Positions 1 through 9,159 of a stretch of DNA of 64,000 nt are shown one piece after another; position 1 is the first letter of the stretch; every line of letters begins with the position of its first letter. The notes under the pieces are model-generated. The model saw only the letters and a list, made by a program, of their open reading frames with translations, did not search any database and was not told the origin of the DNA. Position numbers and translations under genes: made by a program. This DNA is from Xenorhabdus innexi (lineage in GTDB: Bacteria > Pseudomonadota > Gammaproteobacteria > Enterobacterales > Enterobacteriaceae), in the NCBI RefSeq assembly GCF_002632485.1, contig NZ_NIBU01000015.1, positions 20,399-84,398 on the forward strand, written 5' to 3'.

Positions 1-249
1 AGATGAAATAAAAGGGTTAGATATGTTTGGTACAATAAGCCCATATGCTTGTGTCATCCCAGAAACAAGTGCTTTCGCAATACCGTTCGGGCGGTAGCCT
101 GTTTTTTTGATGGCTTCTAATACACGCTGCCGTGTTGCCTCGGCAACAGGCCTTGGGCCATTGTTAACAACATAACTAACAACCGCTACAGATGTTCCTG
201 CTTCTTTCGCAACATCAGTCCGGGTCACTTTTTTTACATGTAACTTCAT
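1..249 (-). CDS. LacI-family transcriptional regulator (partial, C-terminal part outside window)
   Basis: Only the first 83 codons lie in the window; the gene runs off the left edge. The ATG at 249 opens a LacI/GalR helix-turn-helix: [20 protein letters not shown] (residues 9-28), then the hinge region with [14 protein letters not shown] and [11 protein letters not shown], and the start of the sugar-binding domain ([11 protein letters not shown]). These are standard family landmarks. It lies 149 nt downstream of the MFS transporter on the same strand and probably controls it. A perfect palindrome with a central CG at 1891-1906 is the likely operator. The ligand cannot be judged because the effector domain is missing here. 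Confidence 0.9.
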   Translation of the reverse strand, partial: MKLHVKKVTRTDVAKEAGTSVAVVSYVVNNGPRPVAEATRQRVLEAIKKTGYRPNGIAKALVSGMTQAYGLIVPNISNPFISS

Positions 250-398
250 GATATTTATTTTATATGTAGGTGAAAGTAATAATTTGAATAATTTAGGATT
301 TAAAATACCATGATTTCAAATGTAATAAACACTTGGCACGAATCAAATAATATTCATTCATGCTAAAGTTATTAACGATAGGATTATTAACTAAAGAA

Positions 399-1802
399 TT
401 AAATAGCATCTTCAGGTAAATTTAGATCTCTACCACGAGTTTCTGGTGCAAAGAACGTGGTTATAAATCCAATTCCAGCCATGAATACAAAATAAAATGC
501 GATAGGCCACCAGTGCCCGGAAAAAGACAATAGAGCAGATGCAACTAATGGTGCAGAACCACCAGATAAAATGGATCCAAGCTCTTTTGCAAAGGCCATT
601 TTGGCACAACGATTTCTTACACCAAATAATTCAACCCCCCAAGCAGCCTGAACACTAAATATACCCAACGAAGCCAGTCCCATTCCCACTACAATAGTTG
701 GAATAACAATAATAGGTTCACGGCTTTCCAATAAGATAAAAGCAGGTACCGCATACAAAATTATCAGGAAGCAAAACCAGCGATAGGTGATTCGACGTCC
801 AAAACGATCAGATAAATAGCCTGACAATGGAATAATCAAAAAACCTAAGATTGACGCAATGAAAACTGCAATTGTTGGTATAGATTTATCTATCATTAGC
901 ACTTTAGCAGCATAACCAATGATAAAACCTTGAACTAAATAGGATGGTCCATTTTCACCAATACGCAAACCAACCATGATCCAGAATGCTTTCGTACGCT
1001 TCCAAAGACTCTGATACTTATGTCTTGGCTTATAATGAAGCTCCTCAGATAACCCCTCTTGTTTTAAATTTTGGGTATCTAATTCCATTTTATAGCGCTG
1101 AAATACAGGGGTTTCATCTAGATGTTTGCGGATAAGCAATGCAATCACGGCAAGTAAAAAGCTCGATAGAAACGGGATTCTCCACCCCCATTCCAGTAAA
1201 CTTTCTTTATCCATTGTGAGTACTAATAACCAAATTAGTGATGCTAGCAATGTTCCACTATTTGAACCAATAGCAATGATGGAAGAAATCAATCCCCTTT
1301 TTTTTGGAGGAGAATACTCTCCCAGCATTACCGCTCCACCAGAAAGCTCAGCTCCAGCTCCTAGTCCTTGTGTAAAGCGTAAAATAACTAAGCAAATTGG
1401 AGCCCAAACACCAATCTGAGTATAGCTTGGGATAGCACCAATAAGTGTTGTTGATACCCCCATAAGAGTAATAGTCGTGATCATAACGACTTTTCGCCCC
1501 TTACGGTCACCTAACCATCCAAACCATAGCGCCCCAATAGGCCGAGCAATAAACCCAATAGAATACGTAGCAAAACTAGAAAGTAATGCTACGGTTGGTG
1601 TCATATCCGGAAAAAACACATCACCAAAAATTATCCCGGCAGCCAGTCCATAAAGAGCAAAATCAGCATATTCCATTGCCGTGCCCAGCCAACAAGAAAA
1701 AACTGCCCGATAAAAACCTTTTTGCCCTTTTTGAGTTAACAAACATGCTTCGGATGCATATTGTTTCTCCATTAAAGGCATAATTACACTTTCAGACTGC
1801 AT
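399..1802 (-). CDS. MFS transporter, metabolite:H+ symporter (MHS) family
   Basis: The 467-residue protein has twelve predicted hydrophobic spans and the MFS loop 2-3 signature GDRKGRK (residues 98-104), repeated in degenerate form after the sixth span (SDRFGRRITYR). The stretch RFTQGLGAGAELSGGAVMLGEY fits the MHS family, which includes ProP, ShiA and KgtP-like permeases for organic acids and zwitterions. The N-terminus (about 35 residues) is polar. It lies upstream of a lacI-type gene, suggesting inducible uptake of a small carbon compound. Substrate is unknown. In E. coli this side of yigL carries yigM and metR-metE, so this pair is an accessory insertion or replacement. Confidence 0.85.
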   Translation of the reverse strand: MQSESVIMPLMEKQYASEACLLTQKGQKGFYRAVFSCWLGTAMEYADFALYGLAAGIIFGDVFFPDMTPTVALLSSFATYSIGFIARPIGALWFGWLGDRKGRKVVMITTITLMGVSTTLIGAIPSYTQIGVWAPICLVILRFTQGLGAGAELSGGAVMLGEYSPPKKRGLISSIIAIGSNSGTLLASLIWLLVLTMDKESLLEWGWRIPFLSSFLLAVIALLIRKHLDETPVFQRYKMELDTQNLKQEGLSEELHYKPRHKYQSLWKRTKAFWIMVGLRIGENGPSYLVQGFIIGYAAKVLMIDKSIPTIAVFIASILGFLIIPLSGYLSDRFGRRITYRWFCFLIILYAVPAFILLESREPIIVIPTIVVGMGLASLGIFSVQAAWGVELFGVRNRCAKMAFAKELGSILSGGSAPLVASALLSFSGHWWPIAFYFVFMAGIGFITTFFAPETRGRDLNLPEDAI

Positions 1803-1890
1803 GGCATGTTCCCTGAATGTTGGAACAGTAAATTAGTGCCAAACTTATAAACCGGAAAAATATTTTTTCATAGTTATATTTTTATTTTTT

Positions 1891-1906
1891 ATCTACTCGA
1901 GTAGAT
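1891..1906. promoter_or_regulatory. Palindromic operator candidate for the adjacent LacI-family regulator
   Basis: ATCTACTCGAGTAGAT is a perfect 16-bp palindrome with a central CG, the symmetry typical of LacI/GalR operators. It lies 85 nt upstream of the transporter start and near a TTGATA-like -35 box on the minus strand. Assignment to the regulator at 1-249 is inference from proximity and form. Confidence 0.6.
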
Positions 1907-2414
1907 TTTTATATTATCAAAAAATAATTATTCTATTTCTAATCCAGAATAATAAGATAAAAGTATTTCTTTGAAAAACACGTAAAATAACAAACCTATA
2001 TTAAAATTTATTTTACGGTAAGAAACTGTATCAAAAAAAACCGTAGGACCATACATAAAACTTGGTAATTGGTAAATATTAGATATCTTAAAACAATACA
2101 CTCATAATCTTAAAAATCCTAACTAATTAAAAATTAAAAGATTTATATAAAAATAACCTATAAGCCACTTAACTGGTTTATTTTTGCACAAAAAATGACG
2201 TACCTCACCATCCTACACTCACGCTATATTCTTTAAGTAAAAATACCAAAGCACAGTGATATGTTATGCATAAAAAAAACTCGTTTAAAAACAAAAGAAA
2301 CGCCTAAAACTTTAAAATGCAAAATTAACAATATTATCTATGACACATAAAACAAACTTAAAATATCAAAGAAATCACTATATGAAATAGGAAAAATAAT
2401 TGAACTCCATTAAT

Positions 2415-2449
2415 AATAAAAAAACAGCACCCATCAGAATGCTGTTTTA
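2415..2449 (-). terminator. Rho-independent terminator after yigL
   Basis: On the minus strand AAACAGCA and TGCTGTTT form an 8-bp stem around a 10-nt loop, followed by a T-rich run. It begins about 25 nt past the yigL stop codon. Confidence 0.8.
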
Positions 2450-2474
2450 TGGTTACTTCGTTTAAATTGTTTAA

Positions 2475-3275
2475 TCAAACCTGATACATTTTCTGCAAAT
2501 AACACGGCACCGCATCATCGGCATTAGAACCTATAATTTCCATATCCGGCAGAGTGTCTTTCAGGCGCTGATGCGCGCCCTGCATAATGCAGCCTTTGCC
2601 TGCCACACTCAGCATTTCCTTATCGTTCATGCCATCGCCAAAAGCAATGCAGTCATTTAACTCATACCCTATCGACTGGCAAACCTGCGCCAGTGCTTCA
2701 CCTTTAGATACACCGCCTGACATGATTTCCAGACAGTTTCTCAATGAGAAGCTGACATTCACTTTATCTCCCCAGCGCGCTTCAATCCTTTCTTCCAGTT
2801 GAACCAAATAATCATGGTCTTCGCTGGTAAAATAGACCTTACATACGCCATCAACAGGGAAATTGTCGCGCTGGAAAAGTTGATAATGGAAATCAGACTC
2901 CTGAAAAAATTCAGCTTGTTCTTCACTTGCGCGATTAACCCACCAGTCATCGTTGTTGTAGTAGTTGGTCAGAACATCTGGATTATCAAACTCCAGCAGA
3001 CATAAATCACGGGCAATTTCCGGAGCCAGATTATGACTGAATACCAGTTCTCCCTGTGAGTTATGCACTCTTGCTCCATTGGATGTGATCATGTAAGCAT
3101 CAATTCCCAGCCCGTCACGGATCTGACCTACATCAATGTGATGACGCCCTGTTGCAAAGATAAAATGAATCCCTTTATCTGTCAGCAGATTCAAAACTTT
3201 CTTTGTATACGGCGTTAATATGTGATCGGGAGATAAAAGCGTGCCATCTAAATCTGAAGCAACAACATGGTACAT
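2475..3275 (-). CDS. yigL: Cof-type HAD-IIB phosphatase YigL (sugar phosphate / PLP phosphatase)
   Basis: A 266-residue protein, the same length as E. coli YigL. The HAD nucleophile motif DLDGTLL is at residues 8-14 (Asp8 nucleophile, Asp10 acid/base) and the acidic motif IV reads FGDGMNDKEM near the C-terminus. The inserted C2 cap between motifs II and III marks the Cof/IIB subfamily. E. coli YigL dephosphorylates pyridoxal phosphate and several sugar phosphates and takes part in sugar-phosphate stress relief; here this is inferred from homology. It follows pldB by 21 nt and probably shares its transcript, as in E. coli. Confidence 0.93.
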   Translation of the reverse strand: MYHVVASDLDGTLLSPDHILTPYTKKVLNLLTDKGIHFIFATGRHHIDVGQIRDGLGIDAYMITSNGARVHNSQGELVFSHNLAPEIARDLCLLEFDNPDVLTNYYNNDDWWVNRASEEQAEFFQESDFHYQLFQRDNFPVDGVCKVYFTSEDHDYLVQLEERIEARWGDKVNVSFSLRNCLEIMSGGVSKGEALAQVCQSIGYELNDCIAFGDGMNDKEMLSVAGKGCIMQGAHQRLKDTLPDMEIIGSNADDAVPCYLQKMYQV

Positions 3276-3296
3276 GGTTAAATTTCCTAAGCTAAA

Positions 3297-4295
3297 TCAG
3301 TTTTGATCAAAAAAATCACTAATCACATTGAGTGCATGTGCTCTCAACGCGTCTTTTTCGAACAGGATTTCATGGCGTGCCCCTTGGATAACCAGAGGAT
3401 TATATTCTTCTTTTCCTATTCCTGCTTTTTGACGAGACTGACAAAAAGCCAACAATTCTCGATTACTAACTACCTTATCTTCACTTGCTTTTAAAACAAT
3501 CAGCGGTGTCTGAATTTCTCCTGCCTTTTCAATAAGATTATCCCCAGTTAACATACTTTCACGCATCCAGCGATAAGTCGGGCCACCAAGACGCAATTCA
3601 GGATAGTCTACATAATAACGTAAGTATCGCTGGTAACGAGCATAGCTATGAGTCAGCAGATTGATAAAATAGGGTAATGGACGCCATTGTCCGGTTGATA
3701 CCGCATATCTGTTACGTCTTTTGGGGTAAGGTTCGGCCTGATTGACAAGAAAGTTGGCTAACCAGCGAGGCATTGGCAGATTAATCCCAAACATCGGTGC
3801 GCACAACGCCACTGCACGGAATACGGACTCATGGCGTAACAGAAAAGAACTCAAAATAGCCCCTCCCATTGAATGGGCAAGTGCATAACAGCGATGCGAT
3901 TTAAGTGAGGAAATTTCTATCTCAATGAGTTTTGCCAGATCATCGACATAATGCTCAAATGATTCAACATGGCCTTTCTGGGGATCTGTCAGCATTCTGC
4001 CCGAACGCCCCTGACCACGATGATCAATAATAAGAATGTTGTAACCCAGATGGTAAAAATCATAGGCTACTTCCGGGTATTTGACATAACTTTCGCTACG
4101 ACCCGGAGATATTAGCAACGTTTTATCATGATGAGGTGAACTGAAAGAGACATAACGGATAGGAATGTTATCGACACCTATAAATTCGCGTTCATCTCTG
4201 ATATTCCAAAAATCCAGCAATAATCCATTTGTAAATGCAGAAAACTGAGACTCGCGGTTTAACCAACTTGCTTTTAATCTATCAGGTGCCATCAT
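3297..4295 (-). CDS. pldB: Lysophospholipase L2
   Basis: This is a 332-residue alpha/beta hydrolase. The nucleophile elbow reads AHSMGG with Ser142. Upstream is the DHRGQGRSGR segment typical of the monoacylglycerol lipase/lysophospholipase group, and the acid and His partners are probably in ASEDKVV and GARHEIL near the C-terminus. PldB hydrolyses lysophospholipids at the inner membrane. Two adjacent Met codons open the gene; either may be the start. It lies 58 nt after recQ. E. coli has rhtC and rhtB between recQ and pldB, and both are absent here. Confidence 0.93.
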   Translation of the reverse strand: MMAPDRLKASWLNRESQFSAFTNGLLLDFWNIRDEREFIGVDNIPIRYVSFSSPHHDKTLLISPGRSESYVKYPEVAYDFYHLGYNILIIDHRGQGRSGRMLTDPQKGHVESFEHYVDDLAKLIEIEISSLKSHRCYALAHSMGGAILSSFLLRHESVFRAVALCAPMFGINLPMPRWLANFLVNQAEPYPKRRNRYAVSTGQWRPLPYFINLLTHSYARYQRYLRYYVDYPELRLGGPTYRWMRESMLTGDNLIEKAGEIQTPLIVLKASEDKVVSNRELLAFCQSRQKAGIGKEEYNPLVIQGARHEILFEKDALRAHALNVISDFFDQN

Positions 4296-4353
4296 CCTAT
4301 ATACCCGCTGTCTTTCCGATTACAGATTATATAATTACGTACTACGACTGCAC

Positions 4354-6180
4354 TTATTCGAATCCTTCAAAATGTTCACGGATAACTGTCATAAAAGCAT
4401 CGCCAAACCGCTCCAGTTTACGCTGCCCGACACCATTAATCAGCAGAAGCTCATCAGGTGTTATCGGGCACTGTTCCGCCATCTCAATCAGTGTGACATC
4501 ATTGAAAACGACAAAAGGCGGAATGTTATTTTCGTCAGCAATGGATTTTCGTAATTTCCGCAACTTAGCGAATAATTTACGATCATAGTTCCCACTGTAT
4601 GATTTGTTTTGTTGATTTCTGCTTTTCAGGCTTTGAATTCGGGGCACAGCAAGTTGCAGAGGTATTTCACCGCGCAAAACAGGCCGCGCAGCTTCTGTCA
4701 GTTGTAATGCAGAATAATTGGCAATATTTTGGTTAATCAGCCCCAGATGGATCAGCTGGCGCAGGATACTCACCCAATGCTCCTGACTATGCTCCTTGCC
4801 GATACCATAAACAGGCAATTTTTCATGCCCTGATTCCCGGATACGCTGGTTATTCGCGCCACGCAACACTTCAACAATATAGCCAATACCAAAGCGTTGC
4901 CCAACGCGGTAAATACAGGACAGCGCTTTTTGTGCATCCATCAGACCATCGTAGCGTTTCGGCGGATCAAGGCAGATGTCACAGTTACCACAGGCTGTTT
5001 GCTTGCTTTCACCAAAATAGTTGAGCAAGACTAACCGTCGGCAAGTTTGCGCCTCAGCAAATGCCCCCATCGCATTGAGTTTATGACGCTCAATATCCTG
5101 TTGCTCACCGGCTGGCTTTTCTTCGAGGCAACGGCGCAACCATGCCATATCCGCCGGATCATAAAACAGTATCGCTTCAGCAGGTAAACCATCACGACCG
5201 GCACGCCCCGTTTCCTGATAATAGGATTCAATATTGCGGGGAATATCAAAATGCACAACAAATCGCACGTTTGGTTTGTTGATCCCCATACCAAATGCAA
5301 CGGTTGCCACAACGACCTGCAAATCATCGCGCTGGAAAGCATCCTGTACCCAAGCCCGCTGATTGTTTTCCAGCCCTGCATGGTAAGGTGCAACACTCAA
5401 CCCCCGCTTTTGCAGACGTTCGGCCGTTTCTTCTACTTTATTCCGGCTATTGCAGTAAATAATCCCGCTTTTTCCCTGCTGACTGCGAATGAATGCCCAA
5501 AGCTGATCAAGCGGCTTATATTTTTCAACCAATGTATAGCGAATGTTAGGACGATCAAAACTGCTGATATGAATGATGGGATCGCGCAATTCCAACAGGC
5601 GGACAATATCCTGCCGGGTGGTTTTATCTGCGGTGGCAGTCAGTGCGGTAACGGGAAGGTCGGGAAAACGTCGGCGCAGTTGCCCAAGCGCCCGGTATTC
5701 CGGTCGGAAGTCATGCCCCCATTGAGAGATACAGTGTGCTTCATCAACTGCCAGCAGAACCGGATTCCAATTTTGTAACTGCTCAAGGAAATTATCAGTA
5801 ACCAGTCGCTCAGGTGCGATGTAAAGCAGCTTGATATTTCCCTGACGGCACCGGCGAATAATATCAATCTGTTGTTCACGACTCTGAGTGGAATTTAAGC
5901 ACTCTGCTTCTATGCCATTTGCTCTGAGTTGATCCACCTGATCTTTCATCAATGAGATCAGAGGAGATACCACCAGTGTCAACCCATCTTTGACCAGAGC
6001 CGGGATCTGATAACAGACTGATTTCCCGCCACCGGTCGGCATGACAACCAGACAATCGCGACCATCAAGAACAGCATCTATTACCTGCTGCTGTCCGGCG
6101 CGAAATTGCTGATACCCGAATGTTTTTCGTAATACTTGTTCAGCCAGTGATGCCGTGCTGATGACTTCTGCGGTAGACAC
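4354..6180 (-). CDS. recQ: ATP-dependent DNA helicase RecQ
   Basis: The 608-residue protein starts at GTG (6180) with an AGGAAAGG ribosome site just upstream. Walker A is MPTGGGKS around Lys53 and the DEAH box is at 146-149, followed by the RecQ-specific aromatic-rich loop ([12 protein letters not shown]). The zinc module is visible as CRRLVLL...CGNCDIC near residues 380-400, then winged helix and a C-terminal HRDC domain (about 525-608). RecQ unwinds DNA 3' to 5' in recombination and replication-fork repair. Length and domain order match E. coli RecQ. Confidence 0.96.
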   Translation of the reverse strand: MSTAEVISTASLAEQVLRKTFGYQQFRAGQQQVIDAVLDGRDCLVVMPTGGGKSVCYQIPALVKDGLTLVVSPLISLMKDQVDQLRANGIEAECLNSTQSREQQIDIIRRCRQGNIKLLYIAPERLVTDNFLEQLQNWNPVLLAVDEAHCISQWGHDFRPEYRALGQLRRRFPDLPVTALTATADKTTRQDIVRLLELRDPIIHISSFDRPNIRYTLVEKYKPLDQLWAFIRSQQGKSGIIYCNSRNKVEETAERLQKRGLSVAPYHAGLENNQRAWVQDAFQRDDLQVVVATVAFGMGINKPNVRFVVHFDIPRNIESYYQETGRAGRDGLPAEAILFYDPADMAWLRRCLEEKPAGEQQDIERHKLNAMGAFAEAQTCRRLVLLNYFGESKQTACGNCDICLDPPKRYDGLMDAQKALSCIYRVGQRFGIGYIVEVLRGANNQRIRESGHEKLPVYGIGKEHSQEHWVSILRQLIHLGLINQNIANYSALQLTEAARPVLRGEIPLQLAVPRIQSLKSRNQQNKSYSGNYDRKLFAKLRKLRKSIADENNIPPFVVFNDVTLIEMAEQCPITPDELLLINGVGQRKLERFGDAFMTVIREHFEGFE

Positions 6181-6232
6181 GCCTTTCCTCGATTTTTAGA
6201 GCTGGTTTTAAAAACAATTATATATTAATCAA

Positions 6233-7093
6233 TTACAGCATATCATTCAGCATAACACCGATACCAAATCGGGTCTGTCTGAAATTGTAATCAATCATTG
6301 ATTCGCCATACCCACTGAATAGTTGAGCATAAAGACGGACATGTTTAGATAGAGGATAACTCCAGCCCAGCTCTCCGCCACTATAACCGCTGTTCCAGTT
6401 ATAGCGCCCCTGTAGGGTAAATACACTTTTTCCCGAGTAATAGCCGACTTTCAGGCGATAATACCCCATATAACGGTTCATGTCCGGGTTATCATCACGC
6501 CTGTTACTTTCAGTCAGGCGATACCAGGGTTTCAGATCGACCTGCCAGTTTCCCTTCTGTGCCATCAACCGTGCATAAACCCGGTTCCAGCTGCGGGAAG
6601 TGGATTCCGAACGCCCATTAGACTGGTGGTTGATTCCCGCTTCAATTTCCCGCAAATGCCAGCCTGCCAGTTCATAATCGGTTAACCATGCCAGAAATAG
6701 CTGCGGTTCATAATTCGTTTCACGGAATGGAGAAGACTCTTTTTTATTACTGAGCTGCCACCATGAACGCTGTGTATAAGAAGCCCCCAGTAATGAATCT
6801 TCACCCAAAATACCTCGCCATATTGGGAAACCAAAACTGACCTGAAAGTGAGCTTCATCCTTACGGGCGTTATCAGCCCAGTCATAACTGCTGATTGCCT
6901 GTTTATTTACGCGGGTACTATAAGTATAAATAATATAATTTGTATCATAGGGGTAGAGCATGAAAGGCGAATCATATTCTTGCAGCATCGCCGAAATTAC
7001 ACTACCCCTAACTACATCAGCTTGTTTATCTGAGCCATAAGAGAATGTTGATAATAAACAGCTGATAACCAGTATTTTCCACCGCAATTGCAT
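6233..7093 (-). CDS. pldA: Outer membrane phospholipase A (OMPLA)
   Basis: I choose the ATG at 7093, which has an AGGA site 9 nt upstream and opens a signal peptide of about 20 residues (MQLRWKILVISCLLSTFSYG). The upstream in-frame Met at 7159 would add a second hydrophobic stretch and is less likely. The catalytic triad is recognisable as His156, Ser158 and Asn170 in HQSNGRS...SRSWNR, with the same spacing as His162/Ser164/Asn176 of the E. coli precursor. The rest is beta-barrel strands ending in GIGVMLNDML. The enzyme hydrolyses phospholipids that reach the outer leaflet. It lies 52 nt upstream of recQ. Confidence 0.95.
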   Translation of the reverse strand: MQLRWKILVISCLLSTFSYGSDKQADVVRGSVISAMLQEYDSPFMLYPYDTNYIIYTYSTRVNKQAISSYDWADNARKDEAHFQVSFGFPIWRGILGEDSLLGASYTQRSWWQLSNKKESSPFRETNYEPQLFLAWLTDYELAGWHLREIEAGINHQSNGRSESTSRSWNRVYARLMAQKGNWQVDLKPWYRLTESNRRDDNPDMNRYMGYYRLKVGYYSGKSVFTLQGRYNWNSGYSGGELGWSYPLSKHVRLYAQLFSGYGESMIDYNFRQTRFGIGVMLNDML

Positions 7094-7349
7094 TTCTGGT
7101 TTTCCTAATTGTGATAGTTCAAAGATAAAGAAGTAAGAAGATAATAATATTAAGAGCAAAAAATCACTGGGATATTCTAAACTCGAAATGAGGTTTTTTT
7201 ATAGTAACTTTTTCCTCAATGAATTGTTTTTCGAAGTACTTCTCAGACTGGCAAGATGATAAATAAAAGCATAAACTTAACAAGTTATTAACTAAAACTA
7301 ACTCTCTAATGATATTCAATTTATTTTTATAATTATCAGGAATTTCAAC

Positions 7350-7835
7350 ATGGAAACGATACAGCACCCAACTCAGCCTTTAACACAAGAAGAGGCTCGT
7401 AAAGTTATAGGGGATTTTTTTATTTACCATATGCCATTCAACCAGCTTTTAGGGCTTGAGTTAATTCGTTTTGAACAGGACTATGCAGAACTTCAATTTT
7501 TCAGCCAGACTAAACTGATGGGTAATATGGTTCAGCAGATCCTGCACGGTGGTGCTATAGCGTCAATACTTGATGTTGCAGGTGGTTTAGTCTGTGCCGG
7601 CAGTATACTGAGCATGATGAAAACAGTCACGATAGAAGAGATCAAAAATCGCCTGTCTACTGTCGGTACTATAGACCTGCGTGTCGACTATCTGCGTCCC
7701 GGACGTGGAGAAAAATTTACTGCCAGCAGTAATATTATCCGTGCCGGTAATAAAGTCTCTGTTGCCAGAATAGAATTACACAATGAAAAACAAGTGCATA
7801 TTGCAAGTGCAACAGGAACGTATTTGGTTGGGTAA
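7350..7835 (+). CDS. yigI: Hotdog-fold acyl-CoA thioesterase YigI
   Basis: A 161-residue PaaI/4HBT-type hotdog protein with the HGG motif at residues 66-68, the conserved Asp75 in the long helix, and the typical [11 protein letters not shown] strand. E. coli YigI is a medium/long-chain acyl-CoA thioesterase; activity here is inferred. It is divergent from pldA and is followed by its own hairpin terminator at 7855-7886. Context (rarD, yigI, pldA, recQ) matches E. coli. Confidence 0.9.
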   Translation: METIQHPTQPLTQEEARKVIGDFFIYHMPFNQLLGLELIRFEQDYAELQFFSQTKLMGNMVQQILHGGAIASILDVAGGLVCAGSILSMMKTVTIEEIKNRLSTVGTIDLRVDYLRPGRGEKFTASSNIIRAGNKVSVARIELHNEKQVHIASATGTYLVG

Positions 7836-8201
7836 TGTTTAATATTTTTAAATAAAGGAATGTGATAAATAACTCATTCCTTTTTACTTTATAATTTATG
7901 TCTTTTCCTTCCTCAATCTAAAAATAGAGAATATTGCGTAATCTCAAACAAATAGCAATTAAAGAACATAATATTAGGCTGCAAATTTAAATATAATAAA
8001 TAGGTAATTTATTAAAATTTCAAAGAAAAATAATTAACTATTATTTACTTAAACAGATATCAAATTTGACAGAAACAGACATAGCAAGTGGCAAGTGGAC
8101 AACAATTTTGCTGTTATATATAGTATCACCATAACCGCTGTGCTCCGGCTTGCAAATCGCATATGCCCTGAGCGGTATAGAAAGGAATGAGGAGGCAGAA
8201 T
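7836..8201. other. Intergenic region between yigI and the His/Cys ORF
   Basis: 366 nt, AT-rich. It contains the yigI terminator (7855-7886) and, just before 8202, a strong AGGAGG ribosome site. Otherwise no gene or RNA structure was recognised. Confidence 0.5.
7855..7886 (+). terminator. Terminator after yigI
   Basis: AAGGAATG and CATTCCTT form an 8-bp stem with a 12-nt loop followed by TTTTTA-like sequence, 20 nt past the yigI stop. Confidence 0.75.
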
Positions 8202-8858
8202 ATGCCACCATCAAATAAAGCAGAACAAGCCATTCTCACAGGAACTCCTGTCTCTGCGGTTGTCTATATCTGGTATCCCTGCCATAGATTTCCTGTAGGA
8301 CACGCTGCTATTTATATTGGTGGAGTTCCCAAATGCCCCTGGTCAATCGGGATAACAGAATTCCCTACGCAATCAACATCCGTACAACGGCCATCACTCC
8401 CGCAAGATAATAATTATGTCAGTTTCATGGGTGATTCCAATGTATTCCGAGGCACTATATCTGTGCAGGGAATTCTCAATAATACTCAGAGTGATTTTAA
8501 GGTACATCCTCATATGGAATATTATCTCATTGGCTTAGATGTTGAAAAAATGCAGGCTAAAAAGAATGAAATCTATAATGGGAAAAGGTATGGCAATCAC
8601 CAGATAAGTCACAGCTACAACCCTATTAACAAAAATTGTGCAACAATGGTCGCCAGCATATTAAAAGCAGGCGGCGTCGAGAATTCATTAACACCTGTAC
8701 AAAACATAGGATACGGAAAAAACATCTACTGGACTCCGAAAGATATTGCACAATTATGTAATGAATTAAGAAACAATGATCTTGCTGTTAAAATACGAGA
8801 TTTGGACTGCCCTGATAAATTTAAATCACCGATTAAAACAATAATGGGGTTCAGATAA
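8202..8858 (+). CDS. Unrecognised protein with a permuted papain-like (His-before-Cys) pattern
   Basis: I start at 8202 (MPPSNKAEQ) because AGGAGG lies 6 nt upstream; an ATG at 8187 is in frame but poorly placed. The product is 218 residues with no signal peptide or membrane span. Two stretches stand out: VGHAAIYIGG near residues 32-41, a beta-hairpin-like segment with a His, and NKNCATMVASILKAGG near 143-158, with a Cys at a helix start. His strand before Cys helix is the order in circularly permuted NlpC/P60-like enzymes (LRAT, YiiX/YaeF group), so a cysteine peptidase, amidase or acyltransferase is plausible. It is not in the E. coli segment and stands alone, with no immunity or secretion gene nearby. 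An effector role is possible but unproven. Confidence 0.6.
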   Translation: MPPSNKAEQAILTGTPVSAVVYIWYPCHRFPVGHAAIYIGGVPKCPWSIGITEFPTQSTSVQRPSLPQDNNYVSFMGDSNVFRGTISVQGILNNTQSDFKVHPHMEYYLIGLDVEKMQAKKNEIYNGKRYGNHQISHSYNPINKNCATMVASILKAGGVENSLTPVQNIGYGKNIYWTPKDIAQLCNELRNNDLAVKIRDLDCPDKFKSPIKTIMGFR

Positions 8859-9159
8859 TGCGATAGTGTAAATGTGTAAACTTTACTGACCACTTAGTGA
8901 ATTCTTATATTCTATTCATAGCGCTGAACACTGATTAAAAAGTCAATTTATCACATGAGAATAGATTATAATTCCAATAATACATATTAAATTGGAATTA
9001 AACACCAGTTACGTAAAAGGAAAGTTTTTATTTATTATTCCCACGATTAACCTCTTGTAAATTACTCAACCCAATGACACATTGTACGGCTCTATGAGCT
9101 AACATCTATGATGTTCTTCTCATTTTTTTCTGAACACTCTCTGAACATTCAAGGATATT
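8859..9159. other. Intergenic region before rarD
   Basis: 301 nt, AT-rich. No hairpin with a T-run, no RNA gene and no recognised operator. Only the rarD ribosome site (AAGGA, near 9150) is evident. Confidence 0.5.

Larger units (their letters stand above)
1803..2474. other. AT-rich intergenic region between MFS gene and yigL
   Basis: A 672-nt stretch, very AT-rich, with no credible reading frame. It holds the palindromic operator candidate at 1891-1906 and the yigL terminator at 2415-2449. I see nothing else in the roughly 500 nt between them. Confidence 0.6.
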
